Assembly: GCA_003220495.1 (NCBI GenBank)
Contig: QHSP01000032.1
Location: 1-64,000 of the forward strand
Direction: 5' to 3'
DNA from: Candidatus Rokuibacteriota bacterium
GTDB taxonomy: Bacteria; Methylomirabilota; Methylomirabilia; Rokubacteriales; CSP1-6
Length of the DNA stretch: 64,000 bases
Under the pieces are notes generated by a model. The model saw only the letters and a program-made list of their open reading frames with translations, ran no database searches and was not told where the DNA came from. Position numbers and translations under genes: made by a program. Positions 51,493 through 60,178 of the stretch are shown here, one piece after another (position 1 is the stretch's first letter; every line of letters begins with the position of its first letter).

Positions 51493-53934
51493 ATGCTTGG
51501 ATCCCCCCGCGGGCTACTGGAGCGCTCGGCCGACCTTCAGGCCGCGCTCAAGACCGACCCGAGCAGCTTTCCGTTCAAGAGCGAGCTGAGCCTCGCGCCG
51601 CTGCTCGCCTTCTGGGGCAAGAAGTTCGGCGACGACACCTCCGCCAAGGGGGTGTTCGTCCGAACGGTCCGCGAGCAGATCAAGCAGGTGCCGGAGCTCC
51701 TGAATCCGATCACCGACCTGAGCGTGATCGAGCGCCATCGCCCGCTGGTCGACGTGCTCATGGCCGGCATCTTCCCGCCGGCATTCTTCGAGCAAGAGTT
51801 CACGGCCGTCCTGGTCCCGTTCCTGCTGAAGAGCTTCTACGCCACGCCGCCGTTCGAGCGGCTCCTGCGCGCCGAGGACGGCTCGCTGCGCGGCCGCGTG
51901 AACCTCGACGCGACGATGATCAGCGCGATGCGGATCTTCTTCGCCTACGCGCTCGTGCTGGAGCGGGTCTACGGGGTGAAGCTCGACGTCGACTATCCGC
52001 TGATCCTCACCGCCACCGACCCTGACACCGGCCTCGACCGCCACTTCAAGATGGAGTTCGACTGGCGGTTCGTCGAGGTGGAGCCCGTCGGCCCCGTGCC
52101 GGCGCTGACCGACGCGATGCGGCGGCGACTGCACGGCGAACTCTTCGAGACGGCGATGTTCCGTGAAGTCCTGCCGGCCGACCGCTTCGTGTTCCGGGGA
52201 TTCACGATCTTCAGGGCGATCGAGGTCACGGACCAGGAAGTGCTGTCCTCGCTCGAGCGCGATTTGATCGACAAGGAGTCGATCGTCTCGCACACGCGCT
52301 TCAAGGCGCTCCAGGACAAGCTCCGGACGCTCTTCAGGCGGCCCGAGCTGCGCTTCGGGCTGGCCGCCCTCGACGGCGACCAGGTGCTCGTCCTCAACTA
52401 CGGCGCCGAGTGCGAGCACGCCTGCATCTTCGCCGATTCGCGCCACCACACGGTCGAGGAATTCCGCGGATCCGTCTACGAGCGCGCCGTCCAGCAGGGG
52501 GGCCCGCTCATCGTCGAAGACCTCGCCGAGATGCCCGGGCGCACGCCGGCGGACGACGAGATCATCGAGTGGGGGCTGCGCAACATCATCGTGGCGCCGC
52601 TCTTCTACCAGGACCGTGTGATCGGCACGCTCGAGCTCGGCTCGCCGCGGCCCGGCGACCTGGACTGGACGCATCTGCCGAAGCTCATGCAGATCCTGCC
52701 GCTCTTCTCGATGGCCGTCCAGCGCAGCATGGAGGAGCTGAACGCGCGCATCCAGGCGTTCATCAAGGAGAAGTGCACGGCGATCCACCCGGTGGTCGAG
52801 TGGCGCTTCCGCAAGGCCGTGCTGAAGGGGATCGAGAGCCATGCCGAGGACGTCGACGATGCGGTGGTCGAGATGGAGCCGATCGTGTTCGAGCGGATCT
52901 ACCCGCTCTACGCGCTCTCCGACATCCGCGGGTCCTCGATCCAGCGGAGCCTCGCGATCCAGACGGACCTCCTGGCGCAGCTCAAGCTCGCGCGCGACGT
53001 CGTCCGCTGGGCGCACGACGCGCGGCCGCTGCCCGGCCTGCACGAGCTGCTGTACCGCATCGACAAGCACGCGGCCAAGATCGAGACGAACCTCAACTCG
53101 GGCGACGAGGTCTCGATCATCGCGTTCCTCCGATCCGACGTGGAGTCGCTGTTCGACCACCTCCAGACCTTCGGGCCCGGCGTGCGCGAGCGGATCGAGG
53201 CGTACCGGGCCGCGCTCGATCCGCACATCGGGACCGTGTACGACCGGCGCCGGCTGTTCGAGGAGAGCGTGACCCGCATCGCCGACGGGATCTCGTCGTA
53301 CCTCGACCTCGAGGAGCAGACCGCGCAGACGATGTTCCCGCACTACTTCGAGAAGCAGAAGACGGACGGGGTGGACCATCAGATCTACGTCGGCGCCTCG
53401 CTGCTCGAGGACGGCAAGTTCGACCCGCTGTACCTCAAGAGCCTCCGCCTCTGGCAGCTCATGGTGACGTGTGGCGTGGCGCTGAAGGTGAATCGGCTCA
53501 AGGACAAGCTGCCCGTCCCGCTCGAGGTGACGCACCTGGTCCTGGTCCAGCACGCGCCGCTGTCGATCCGCTTCCGGTTCGACGAGAAGCGGTTCGACGT
53601 GGACGGCGCGTACGACATCCGCTACGAGATCGTCAAGAAGCGGATCGACAAGGCCGTCATCAAGGGCACCGCCGAGCGGATCACGCAGCCCGGGAAGGTC
53701 GCGATCGTTTACTCGCACCCCGCCGAGGGCCACGAATACCGCGGCTACATCGAATATCTGCAGTCGCTCGGCTACTTCACCGGCGAAGTCGAGGACGTCG
53801 AGCTCGAGGAGCTGCAGGGCGTGCACGGCCTGCGCGCGCTCCGGGTCACCATCGACCTGCGCAACCCGCGGATCGATCGCCGCATCGCCCTCGGCGATCT
53901 TCAGCCCGCGATCCCCAACCCCTCGCGCAACTGA
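51493..53934 (+). CDS. Large GAF-domain protein of unknown function
   Basis: An 813-residue soluble protein. A GAF domain lies at about 270-415 (RRPELRFGLAALDGDQVLVL, then LFYQDRVIGTLELGSPRPGDL). The N-terminal 260 residues are helical (ELSLAPLLAFWGKKFGDD; AVLVPFLLKSFYATPPFERLL) and the C-terminal 400 residues mix helices with a final alpha/beta unit (LEVTHLVLVQHAPLSIRFRF). No output domain (kinase, GGDEF, HTH) is seen. Proteins of this layout occur in several phyla without known roles. TACAAT ends 6 nt before the ATG, so a leaderless start is likely. Confidence 0.8.
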   Translation: MLGSPRGLLERSADLQAALKTDPSSFPFKSELSLAPLLAFWGKKFGDDTSAKGVFVRTVREQIKQVPELLNPITDLSVIERHRPLVDVLMAGIFPPAFFEQEFTAVLVPFLLKSFYATPPFERLLRAEDGSLRGRVNLDATMISAMRIFFAYALVLERVYGVKLDVDYPLILTATDPDTGLDRHFKMEFDWRFVEVEPVGPVPALTDAMRRRLHGELFETAMFREVLPADRFVFRGFTIFRAIEVTDQEVLSSLERDLIDKESIVSHTRFKALQDKLRTLFRRPELRFGLAALDGDQVLVLNYGAECEHACIFADSRHHTVEEFRGSVYERAVQQGGPLIVEDLAEMPGRTPADDEIIEWGLRNIIVAPLFYQDRVIGTLELGSPRPGDLDWTHLPKLMQILPLFSMAVQRSMEELNARIQAFIKEKCTAIHPVVEWRFRKAVLKGIESHAEDVDDAVVEMEPIVFERIYPLYALSDIRGSSIQRSLAIQTDLLAQLKLARDVVRWAHDARPLPGLHELLYRIDKHAAKIETNLNSGDEVSIIAFLRSDVESLFDHLQTFGPGVRERIEAYRAALDPHIGTVYDRRRLFEESVTRIADGISSYLDLEEQTAQTMFPHYFEKQKTDGVDHQIYVGASLLEDGKFDPLYLKSLRLWQLMVTCGVALKVNRLKDKLPVPLEVTHLVLVQHAPLSIRFRFDEKRFDVDGAYDIRYEIVKKRIDKAVIKGTAERITQPGKVAIVYSHPAEGHEYRGYIEYLQSLGYFTGEVEDVELEELQGVHGLRALRVTIDLRNPRIDRRIALGDLQPAIPNPSRN

Positions 53935-53958
53935 CGGTCGGCCGGGCGCGCCGCGCGC

Positions 53959-55248
53959 TCAGCCGCGCGGCTTCAACCGGTCGCGCGTGACGCCTTCCGC
54001 CAGCAGCGCGTCCACCTCCGCGCTCGAGAACCCGAGCTCGCCGAGGATCGCGCGCGTCTCCGACCCGAACGGCGCGGTCGCCTGAGCCGGGACGAACCCG
54101 CCGCCGTCCATCCCGAGCGGCGGCGCCAGGACGCGCACGGGGCCGAGGACCGGATGGGTCAGGTCGTGGAGCATCCCGTTGGCGAGCGGCTGCTCGTCGT
54201 CCAGGAGCTCGAGCGGCAGCTTGACGCCGGCCGCCGGCACGCCGGCCGCCTCGAGCGTGGTCTGCCATTCAGCCGTGGTGCGCGTCGCCACGATCGCCTC
54301 GACGCGCCGGCGGAGCGCCAGGTAGTGCTCGACCTCTTTCGGCCGGTCGACGATCGGCCGATCCAGGGCGTCGTCGCTCAGCCCGACGGCTCGGATGAAC
54401 GCGCGCCGAAGCGCCGGGCTCCCGCACGCGATGGCAAGGGCGGCGTCTCGGGTCGCGTAGGTGCGGTAGTAGACGTTGACCGTGCCCGGAGGCCGGATCT
54501 GCGGCGTGAGCGCCGCCTGCTCCGCGTACGGCCGCCCGGCCGCGCGGAGCTCCGCGAGCCGGGCGCGCACGGCGGTGTGAGTCGCGCGATCGGCCGAGTC
54601 GATGCGCACCATGTTGTTGTTCTGGACCACGAGCGCGGCCATCAGGAGCGACGCGTCGACCTCGCCGCCGCGGCCGGTGCTCGCCCGGCGCAGCAGCGCC
54701 GAGGCGACGCCGAACGCGAGCGTCATCGCGCACATGTAGTCGACGACCGGATTCTCGCCGCCGGTCGGCACCCCGTCGCTGACATTGCCGCCCGCCGCGA
54801 GCAGACCGCTCCGCGCCTGCACCACGAGATCCATCCCGGCCAGCGGCGCGGCCGGCCCGCGGCGGCCGAACGCGCTGACGTTGCCGACGACGAGGCGCGG
54901 GAAACGCGGCGCGAGGCTCGGCCAGTCGAGGCCGAGCTCGGCGGCCAGCCCGGGGCGGAAGTTCGTCAGCACGACGTCGGCCCGCGCGAGCAGGCGCTCG
55001 ACGACGCGCGCCGACGCGGGATGCCGGAGATCGAGCGGCAGCGAATGCTTGCCGCGGTTCCGGGAGAGAAAGTGACGGGTCTCGCCGGGCGCCAGCGGCG
55101 CCAGCTGGCGCACCGGATCGCCCTCGACCGACTCGATCTTGATGACGTGCGCGCCGCCCTCGGAGAGGACCTGCGCGCAGAAGGGGACGGCGATGAACTG
55201 GCCGAACTCGACGACCTCGATGCCGGCGAACGGTTGCGCGTTGTCCAT
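53959..55248 (-). CDS. CaiB/BaiF class III CoA-transferase
   Basis: A 429-residue family III CoA-transferase. It opens PFAGIEVVEFGQFIAVPFCAQ, followed by GADVIKIE-like GGAHVIKIES and the RNRGKHSLPLDL segment; the catalytic Asp is in GMDLVVQARSGLL. It moves CoA between carboxylic acids or acts as a racemase. Start ATG 55248 gives the standard N-terminus. It lies between the GAF gene (convergent) and a HAD gene (divergent), with a copy of the dispersed repeat in the divergent spacer. Confidence 0.92.
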   Translation of the reverse strand: MDNAQPFAGIEVVEFGQFIAVPFCAQVLSEGGAHVIKIESVEGDPVRQLAPLAPGETRHFLSRNRGKHSLPLDLRHPASARVVERLLARADVVLTNFRPGLAAELGLDWPSLAPRFPRLVVGNVSAFGRRGPAAPLAGMDLVVQARSGLLAAGGNVSDGVPTGGENPVVDYMCAMTLAFGVASALLRRASTGRGGEVDASLLMAALVVQNNNMVRIDSADRATHTAVRARLAELRAAGRPYAEQAALTPQIRPPGTVNVYYRTYATRDAALAIACGSPALRRAFIRAVGLSDDALDRPIVDRPKEVEHYLALRRRVEAIVATRTTAEWQTTLEAAGVPAAGVKLPLELLDDEQPLANGMLHDLTHPVLGPVRVLAPPLGMDGGGFVPAQATAPFGSETRAILGELGFSSAEVDALLAEGVTRDRLKPRG

Positions 55249-55260
55249 GGCGTGGCAGCG

Positions 55261-55311
55261 CGCGCTGCAGGCCGTCGCGGGGCTGGGGCCCCGCCGGACG
55301 ACGCGCGCTCC
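55261..55311 (+). repeat. Dispersed leader repeat, copy B
   Basis: Shares CGCTGCAGGCCGTCGCGGGG and CTGGGG with copy A at 37560, then CCCGCCGG and a GCGCG end. It lies about 50 bp before the ATG of the HAD gene; TATGTT near 55339 may be the -10 of that gene. Confidence 0.7.
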
Positions 55312-55359
55312 TGGGCGGTAGCGTAGCCGTGAATTTGCTATGTTCCAAGGGGCCTGATC

Positions 55360-56013
55360 ATGCAGACGATCGCGGCGGTGGTCTTCGACATCGGCGGCGT
55401 GGTGCAGGACTCGCCGCTCCACGCCATCGCGCGCTACGAGCGGGAGCGCGGCATCGAGGCCAACGCGATCAACCACGTGGTCGTCGCGACGGGTGAGCGG
55501 GGCGCCTGGGCGAGGCTCGAGCGCGGCGAGCTGACGATCGAGACGTTCTACGCGCACTTCGAGGCCGACTGCCGCGCGCAGAATCTCGTCGTCGACGCAC
55601 ACCACCTCATGGCGAAGATCGGCGAGGCAAGCGTGCCGCGCCCGCGCATGCTCGAAGCGATCCGGCGAATCCGCGCGGGCGGTCGCCGTGTCGCCGCCCT
55701 CACGAACAACTGGCTGACCGACACGCCGAGGCGAGGGCCGCGCGGCGAGCAGACGACGCGCGCGCGCCTCGACCCGCACTTCGACGTCTTCGTCGAGTCG
55801 GCGGTGGTCGGCCTTCGCAAGCCCGATCCACGGATCTACGCGCTCGTCTGCGAGAAGCTCGGTGTGGAGCCGCCACGGGTCGCGTTTCTGGACGACATCG
55901 GCCGCAACCTCAAGCCGGCGCGGGAGCTCGGAATGGCGACGATCAAGGTCGACGAACCGGATCAGGCGCTGCGCGAGCTCGGGGCGCTGCTCGGCCTCGA
56001 CCTCGTCTCCTGA
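55360..56013 (+). CDS. HAD-family hydrolase
   Basis: A 217-residue haloacid-dehalogenase-like phosphatase. Motif I is VVFDIGGVVQ: the first Asp is present but the usual second Asp (DxD) is Gly, as in the epoxide hydrolase N-domain/ACAD10 subgroup. Motif II is ALTNNW, motif III the Lys in GLRKPDPRIY, motif IV FLDDIGRNL. The Asp-to-Gly change is normal for that subgroup and may reduce phosphatase activity. AAGGGG precedes the ATG. Copy B of the dispersed repeat lies in its upstream region. Confidence 0.88.
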   Translation: MQTIAAVVFDIGGVVQDSPLHAIARYERERGIEANAINHVVVATGERGAWARLERGELTIETFYAHFEADCRAQNLVVDAHHLMAKIGEASVPRPRMLEAIRRIRAGGRRVAALTNNWLTDTPRRGPRGEQTTRARLDPHFDVFVESAVVGLRKPDPRIYALVCEKLGVEPPRVAFLDDIGRNLKPARELGMATIKVDEPDQALRELGALLGLDLVS

Positions 56014-56046
56014 CGGCGGAGCAGGGTCTCCGGACCGCGGCCGCGG

Positions 56047-58098
56047 TCAGAAGCGAAGACGCACCCCGCCGCGGACCATGAACGGCTCGCCGATCGAGAT
56101 GACCCCGTCGGTGGTCCGCCCGGTCGTGTAGACGCGATCGAAGATGTTCTCGGCGGCGACGTAGAGCTCGACGTTCCTGGTGATCGCGCGCGAGACCATG
56201 GCGTCCATCACGAAGTAGCCGCCGAGCGGCAGCGTATTCAGATCGTCCTCGTACTGCGGTCCGATGTAGCGCGCCGTCACCGACGCATCGAACCAGGACG
56301 GCCGGGAGAAGCGCACGGTGGCGGTGACACTGTTCTCGGGCACCTGCGCCAGCCGGTTCCCCTCGAGGCCGGGCTGCTGGGGCGCGTTCACGACGCGTGC
56401 GTCCACGAAGAGGTAGCTCACGAGGAATCGCCAATCGCGGGCCGGACGCAGCTCCAGCTCGGTCTCGAAGCCGCGGATGCGCGCGAGGTCGAGGTTTTGG
56501 CGCTGCCGGCACGTCGTCCCGGCCGGGCAGTCGGGGAGACGCGAGGTGAGCGTCACGTTCGCGACCAGATCGTGCACGTCGTTCCAGTAGCCGGTGATCC
56601 GTCCCTCGAACGGCCCCCAGCGCTGCTGGACGCCGAGCTCGCCGCCCGTGAGCTGCTCGGGCCGGAGCGACTCGTTGGCGACGGTCACGTCGCTGCGGAC
56701 GCGGAAGACCCGGTACTGCTCGTTGAGCGTGGGGACGCGGAAGCTCTGATAGGCGGAGGCGCGCAGGTCGGTGGTGGGCGTCGCGTGGTAGAGCGCGGCG
56801 ACGCGTCCGCTCGGGATGACGCGCTCGATGTCGTTGAAGGTCTGCTCGGCCGGGACGCCGGCCGCGGGCGGCGTGTCGTGGCGCGTGCCGTCGTAGCTGT
56901 ACCAGTAGTCGCCGCGGACACCGCCGACGAGCTCGAGCGCCGGGATCGGCGTGTACACGTCCTGCAGGAAGATGCCGCCGATGAATTGCTGGCCGCCGGC
57001 GTCGCGCGTGCGGACGAAGGCGCCCGCGTTATACACGCGCTCGTCGGTCTCGCCCTTCACCCAGCGCGCGTCGCCGCCGGCGGAAAGCAGGTTCGTGCCG
57101 AAGCGGTGGCTCCACTGGAGCCCGCCGCCGGCGGAGGTGCTCGGCACCCGCTGATCGAGCGCCAGCGTCTCCGAGCTCCGGTTGGCCGCCTGGTTGGAGA
57201 ACGTGCTGCGGAACTCCTGCGTGTCGGCGAAGGCCACGAAGCGCCACTCGCCTTCGTCGAGCGTGCCGAGCCGTCCGCCGATCGCTCCGGAGCCGGTGCC
57301 GGTGTGATTGATCTGGAGCGGCGTGCCGTTGTTGCGCGCCTCGTAGAAGTAGGAGCCGGAGACGAAGAGCGCCGCCTCGGGCGTCGCCACGAGCTCGACC
57401 CGGCCGTTGAAGGTCGAGTGGTTCGAATCGGCTTCGATGTCGATCGACCCTCGGCGCGACTTCTTGACGACGTCGTAGCCGCCGGTGCTGAAGTAGTTGC
57501 CTTCGAGCGAGATCCGGAACGGTCCCTCGACGTCCTGCAGCAGGAGGTCGAAGTTCATGGTCTCGTTCGTGCCGTAGGTCGCATCGAAGAGCACCGCGCG
57601 CTCGGTGGGCCGGCGGCTGATGACCTGCACGACGCCTCCGAGCGCGTAGTTGCCCCAGACGCTTGAGCCGCCGCCCCGGACCACCTCGATCTGATCGATG
57701 CCTAGCATCGGCATGCGACCCCAATAAACCCAGCCGCCGAACGGATCGTTGGCCGGCACGCCGTCGACCAGCACGAGCGCGCGGCTGGTCCCGCTCGGGC
57801 CGATGCCGCGAAGCGAGAGCCCTTGCGTGGTCGGGTGCGTGACGAGGCTCGAGGAGCGCCGGAAGAGGCTGAAGCCCGGCACCTGCCGGAGGAGGTCGTC
57901 GACGGTCTGGCTGGCCGAGTGCTGGATGTCGTCGCGCGTGAGAACCGTCACGCTCGCCGGCGCGTCGCCGGCCTTCTGCTCCATGCGGGTCACCGTGACC
58001 ACGACCGGTTCGAGGCGGGTCGCGTCGTCGGGCGCCTGCGCCGCGGCCGGGGACGCCGCGACGAGGCCGAAGAGCAGCGCCGCGAGCCGCCGCGTCAC
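56047..58098 (-). CDS. TonB-dependent outer-membrane receptor
   Basis: A 683-residue TonB-dependent transporter. A signal peptide (RRLAALLFGLVAASPAAA) precedes a TonB box EPVVVTVTR; the plug has VDDLLRQVPGFSLFRR, TTQGLSLRGIGPSGTSRALVL split by normal family spacing, and IEVVRGGGSSVWG; the 22-strand barrel ends in the terminal Phe of GGVRLRF. BtuB/CirA-like in layout; ligand unknown, and no cobalamin riboswitch is seen in the short upstream spacer. GTG at 58098 is chosen for the signal peptide with GGAG upstream; the frame stays open for 57 more codons without homology. Its presence indicates an outer membrane. Confidence 0.9.
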   Translation of the reverse strand: MTRRLAALLFGLVAASPAAAQAPDDATRLEPVVVTVTRMEQKAGDAPASVTVLTRDDIQHSASQTVDDLLRQVPGFSLFRRSSSLVTHPTTQGLSLRGIGPSGTSRALVLVDGVPANDPFGGWVYWGRMPMLGIDQIEVVRGGGSSVWGNYALGGVVQVISRRPTERAVLFDATYGTNETMNFDLLLQDVEGPFRISLEGNYFSTGGYDVVKKSRRGSIDIEADSNHSTFNGRVELVATPEAALFVSGSYFYEARNNGTPLQINHTGTGSGAIGGRLGTLDEGEWRFVAFADTQEFRSTFSNQAANRSSETLALDQRVPSTSAGGGLQWSHRFGTNLLSAGGDARWVKGETDERVYNAGAFVRTRDAGGQQFIGGIFLQDVYTPIPALELVGGVRGDYWYSYDGTRHDTPPAAGVPAEQTFNDIERVIPSGRVAALYHATPTTDLRASAYQSFRVPTLNEQYRVFRVRSDVTVANESLRPEQLTGGELGVQQRWGPFEGRITGYWNDVHDLVANVTLTSRLPDCPAGTTCRQRQNLDLARIRGFETELELRPARDWRFLVSYLFVDARVVNAPQQPGLEGNRLAQVPENSVTATVRFSRPSWFDASVTARYIGPQYEDDLNTLPLGGYFVMDAMVSRAITRNVELYVAAENIFDRVYTTGRTTDGVISIGEPFMVRGGVRLRF

Positions 58099-58170
58099 CG
58101 GGCTCCGAGCACGCGCTGCGAGGGCGTCGTCGGCATCGTCGGCCGAGCATGCTACACACGGGGCGCAGTC

Positions 58171-58199
58171 TTGACAAGCCGAGGGCCGGGACGTATCGT
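58171..58199 (+). promoter_or_regulatory. Sigma-70-type promoter of the dehydrogenase cluster
   Basis: A perfect TTGACA (58171-58176), 17-bp spacer and TATCGT (58194-58199), about 57 nt before the ATG at 58256. A TACAAT at 58212-58217 has no matching -35 and is less likely. Confidence 0.65.
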
Positions 58200-58255
58200 C
58201 CGCCCGCCAAGTACAATCCGTTCCCGACCGTTCATCGACCCAAAGGGAGGCCCTC

Positions 58256-59464
58256 ATGCCGCGCATCACCCTGACATTGCTCGTGGTCGCCGTGGCCCTC
58301 GTGCTCGGGTTCGGGCCGCTCGTCCAGGCTCAGCAGCCCGCGCCGCCGCCGACCTGGAAGCAGGGCCAGCCGCCGTCGATGGCGGACTCGCCCCTGGCGC
58401 CGATCGCGCAGCCGCCGGGACCCAAGGCGCCCGGCGAGATCCCGGTCGACAAGATCAAGGTCCCGGCCGGATTCAAGGTGGCGCTGTGGGCGAGCGGGAT
58501 CAACAACGCGCGGGTGATGACCTGGGGCGACAGGGGCACCCTGTTCGTATCGAGCCGCGTCGCCGGCAACGTCTACGCCGTCCTCGACAAGGGCAGCACG
58601 CGCGAGGTGAAGGTGATCGCCAAGGGGCTCAACATGCCCAACGGCGTCGCGTTCAAGAACGGCACGCTCTACATCGCCGAGATCTCGCGGATCACCAAGA
58701 TGGTCGGGATCGAAGATAAGCTCGACAACCCGCCGCCGATGGACGTCGTCTACGAGACGCTGCCGAAGGATCTGCCGCACGGCTGGAAGTACCTGGCCTT
58801 CGGACCCGACGGCAAGCTCTACTTCAACATCGGCGCGCCGTGCAACATCTGCATCCCGCCCGACACCCACGCCAACATCTCGCGCGTCAACGCCGACGGC
58901 ACCGGCTTCGAGTACGTCGCGCACGGCGTGCGCAACAGCGTGGGCTTCGACTGGCACCCGGTGACGAAGGAGCTCTACTTCGCGACGCACGCCCGCGACT
59001 GGCTGGGCGAAGATATGCCGAGCGATCGCTTCGACGTCGCGTCGAAGAAGGGCCTGCACTTCGGCTTCCCCTATTGCCACCAGGGCGACATCCTCGATCC
59101 CGAGTTCGGCAAGGGGAAGAGCTGCAACGACTACGTGAAACCGCTTCTCAAGACCGGACCGCACGTCGCGGGCAACGGCGTCGAGTTCTATACCGGCTCG
59201 ATGTTCCCGTCCGAGTATCAGAACCGCGCGTTCCTCGCGCAGCGGGGCTCGTGGAACCGCACGCAGAAGATCGGCTTCCGGGTGATGATGGTCACGCTGG
59301 ATGCGAAGGGCGGCGTCGCGAAGTACGAGCCGTTCGCCGAAGGCTGGCTCCAGGGCGATCAGGTCTGGGGCCGCCCGGTCTACACGCAGCAGATGAAGGA
59401 CGGCTCGCTCCTGATCGCCGACGACTACGCGGGCGCGATCTACCGCGTCAGCTACCAGCGCTGA
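58256..59464 (+). CDS. PQQ-dependent sugar dehydrogenase-like (sorbosone type) protein
   Basis: A 402-residue secreted six-bladed beta-propeller. The signal peptide runs MPRITLTLLVVAVALVLGF to AQA/Q. Blades contain VPAGFKVALWASG, MPNGVAFKNGTLYIAE, LAFGPDGKLYFNIG, VGFDWHPVTKELYFA and DGSLLIADDYAGAIYRV, as in aldose sugar/L-sorbosone dehydrogenases, where PQQ and calcium bind centrally. A CNICIPP pair may form a disulfide. Its stop overlaps the start of a dihaem cytochrome c gene, the natural electron acceptor. GGGAGG precedes the ATG and a good promoter lies upstream. Confidence 0.88.
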   Translation: MPRITLTLLVVAVALVLGFGPLVQAQQPAPPPTWKQGQPPSMADSPLAPIAQPPGPKAPGEIPVDKIKVPAGFKVALWASGINNARVMTWGDRGTLFVSSRVAGNVYAVLDKGSTREVKVIAKGLNMPNGVAFKNGTLYIAEISRITKMVGIEDKLDNPPPMDVVYETLPKDLPHGWKYLAFGPDGKLYFNIGAPCNICIPPDTHANISRVNADGTGFEYVAHGVRNSVGFDWHPVTKELYFATHARDWLGEDMPSDRFDVASKKGLHFGFPYCHQGDILDPEFGKGKSCNDYVKPLLKTGPHVAGNGVEFYTGSMFPSEYQNRAFLAQRGSWNRTQKIGFRVMMVTLDAKGGVAKYEPFAEGWLQGDQVWGRPVYTQQMKDGSLLIADDYAGAIYRVSYQR

Positions 59465-60072
59465 GGCGCGCTCGCACGCTCGCCGGCGCCTCGGTCGCCG
59501 CCGCGCTTCTGGCGGTGGCGGCCGCGGCGCCCGCGCGGGCCGCCGACCTCGAGGCCGGGCGGCAAAAATCCGAGCCGTGCAAGGCTTGCCACGGCGCCGA
59601 CGGCAACGCGTCGATTCCGGGGACGCCCTCGCTCGCCGGGCAGCCGGTCTTCTTCACCCACTGGCAGCTCATCAAGTTCCGCGACGGGCGCCGGAAGGAT
59701 CCACAGATGACGCCCTTCGCCGCGAACCTCACCGACGCGGACATGGCCGACCTGGCCGCCTTCTATGCGGCGCAGCGCCCGACGCCGCGTCCGGCCGTGA
59801 CCGATCCGCCGAAGGTCGCCGCGGGCCAGGAGCTCGCCCAGCAGCACCACTGCGTCTCCTGCCACCGGCCGGGCCTCGTCGGTCACGAGCAGATTCCGCG
59901 CCTGGCGGGTCAGGACCTCGCCTATCTCGTGAAGCTCCTCCGCGCATTCAAGGCGCAGACGGCGGGAGATCTCGACGGCACGATGACCACCGCGGCCCAG
60001 CCGCTCAGCGAGGAGGACATCCAGAACCTGGCGCACTATATGGCGACTTTGCCCCCGACGCCGTCGCGCTGA
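59461..60072 (+). CDS. Dihaem cytochrome c (c4-like)
   Basis: About 203 residues with a signal peptide (LAGASVAAALLAVAAAAPARA) and two class I cytochrome c domains: haem sites CKACH (C40-H44) and CVSCH (C131-H135), with candidate axial Met in PQMTPF and TMTTAAQPL. Periplasmic electron carrier, probably accepting electrons from the PQQ dehydrogenase encoded just upstream. There is no ATG, GTG or TTG in frame at the 5' end; the only sensible start is CTG at 59461, which overlaps the dehydrogenase stop as CTGA, in the same way other genes here use ATGA/GTGA. Confidence 0.85.
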   Translation: MRRARTLAGASVAAALLAVAAAAPARAADLEAGRQKSEPCKACHGADGNASIPGTPSLAGQPVFFTHWQLIKFRDGRRKDPQMTPFAANLTDADMADLAAFYAAQRPTPRPAVTDPPKVAAGQELAQQHHCVSCHRPGLVGHEQIPRLAGQDLAYLVKLLRAFKAQTAGDLDGTMTTAAQPLSEEDIQNLAHYMATLPPTPSR

Positions 60073-60178
60073 TTGGCCCTGTCGGCGCCCCGTCCAATGG
60101 CTCTTTTCCCGGTCGCCCGCACCGTGTACACAAGGATGGAGCGCCAACCCTGAGCACGGCGCCGCCCGGAGGAAGCGT

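Noticed and set aside
51514-53826. 770-codon open frame antisense to the GAF gene, and similar long antisense frames over glnS (17290-19203) and the molybdopterin oxidoreductase (60722-62860)
   Set aside because: They lack any domain motif, have Arg/Asp/Val-rich composition typical of shadow frames in GC-rich DNA, and oppose genes with clear families.
58212-58217. TACAAT as the -10 of the PQQ dehydrogenase gene
   Set aside because: No -35 at 16-18 bp; the TTGACA-17-TATCGT pair just upstream is better.
58099-58255. Cobalamin riboswitch in front of the TonB receptor
   Set aside because: No B12-box-like sequence or suitable structure was seen in the short spacer.
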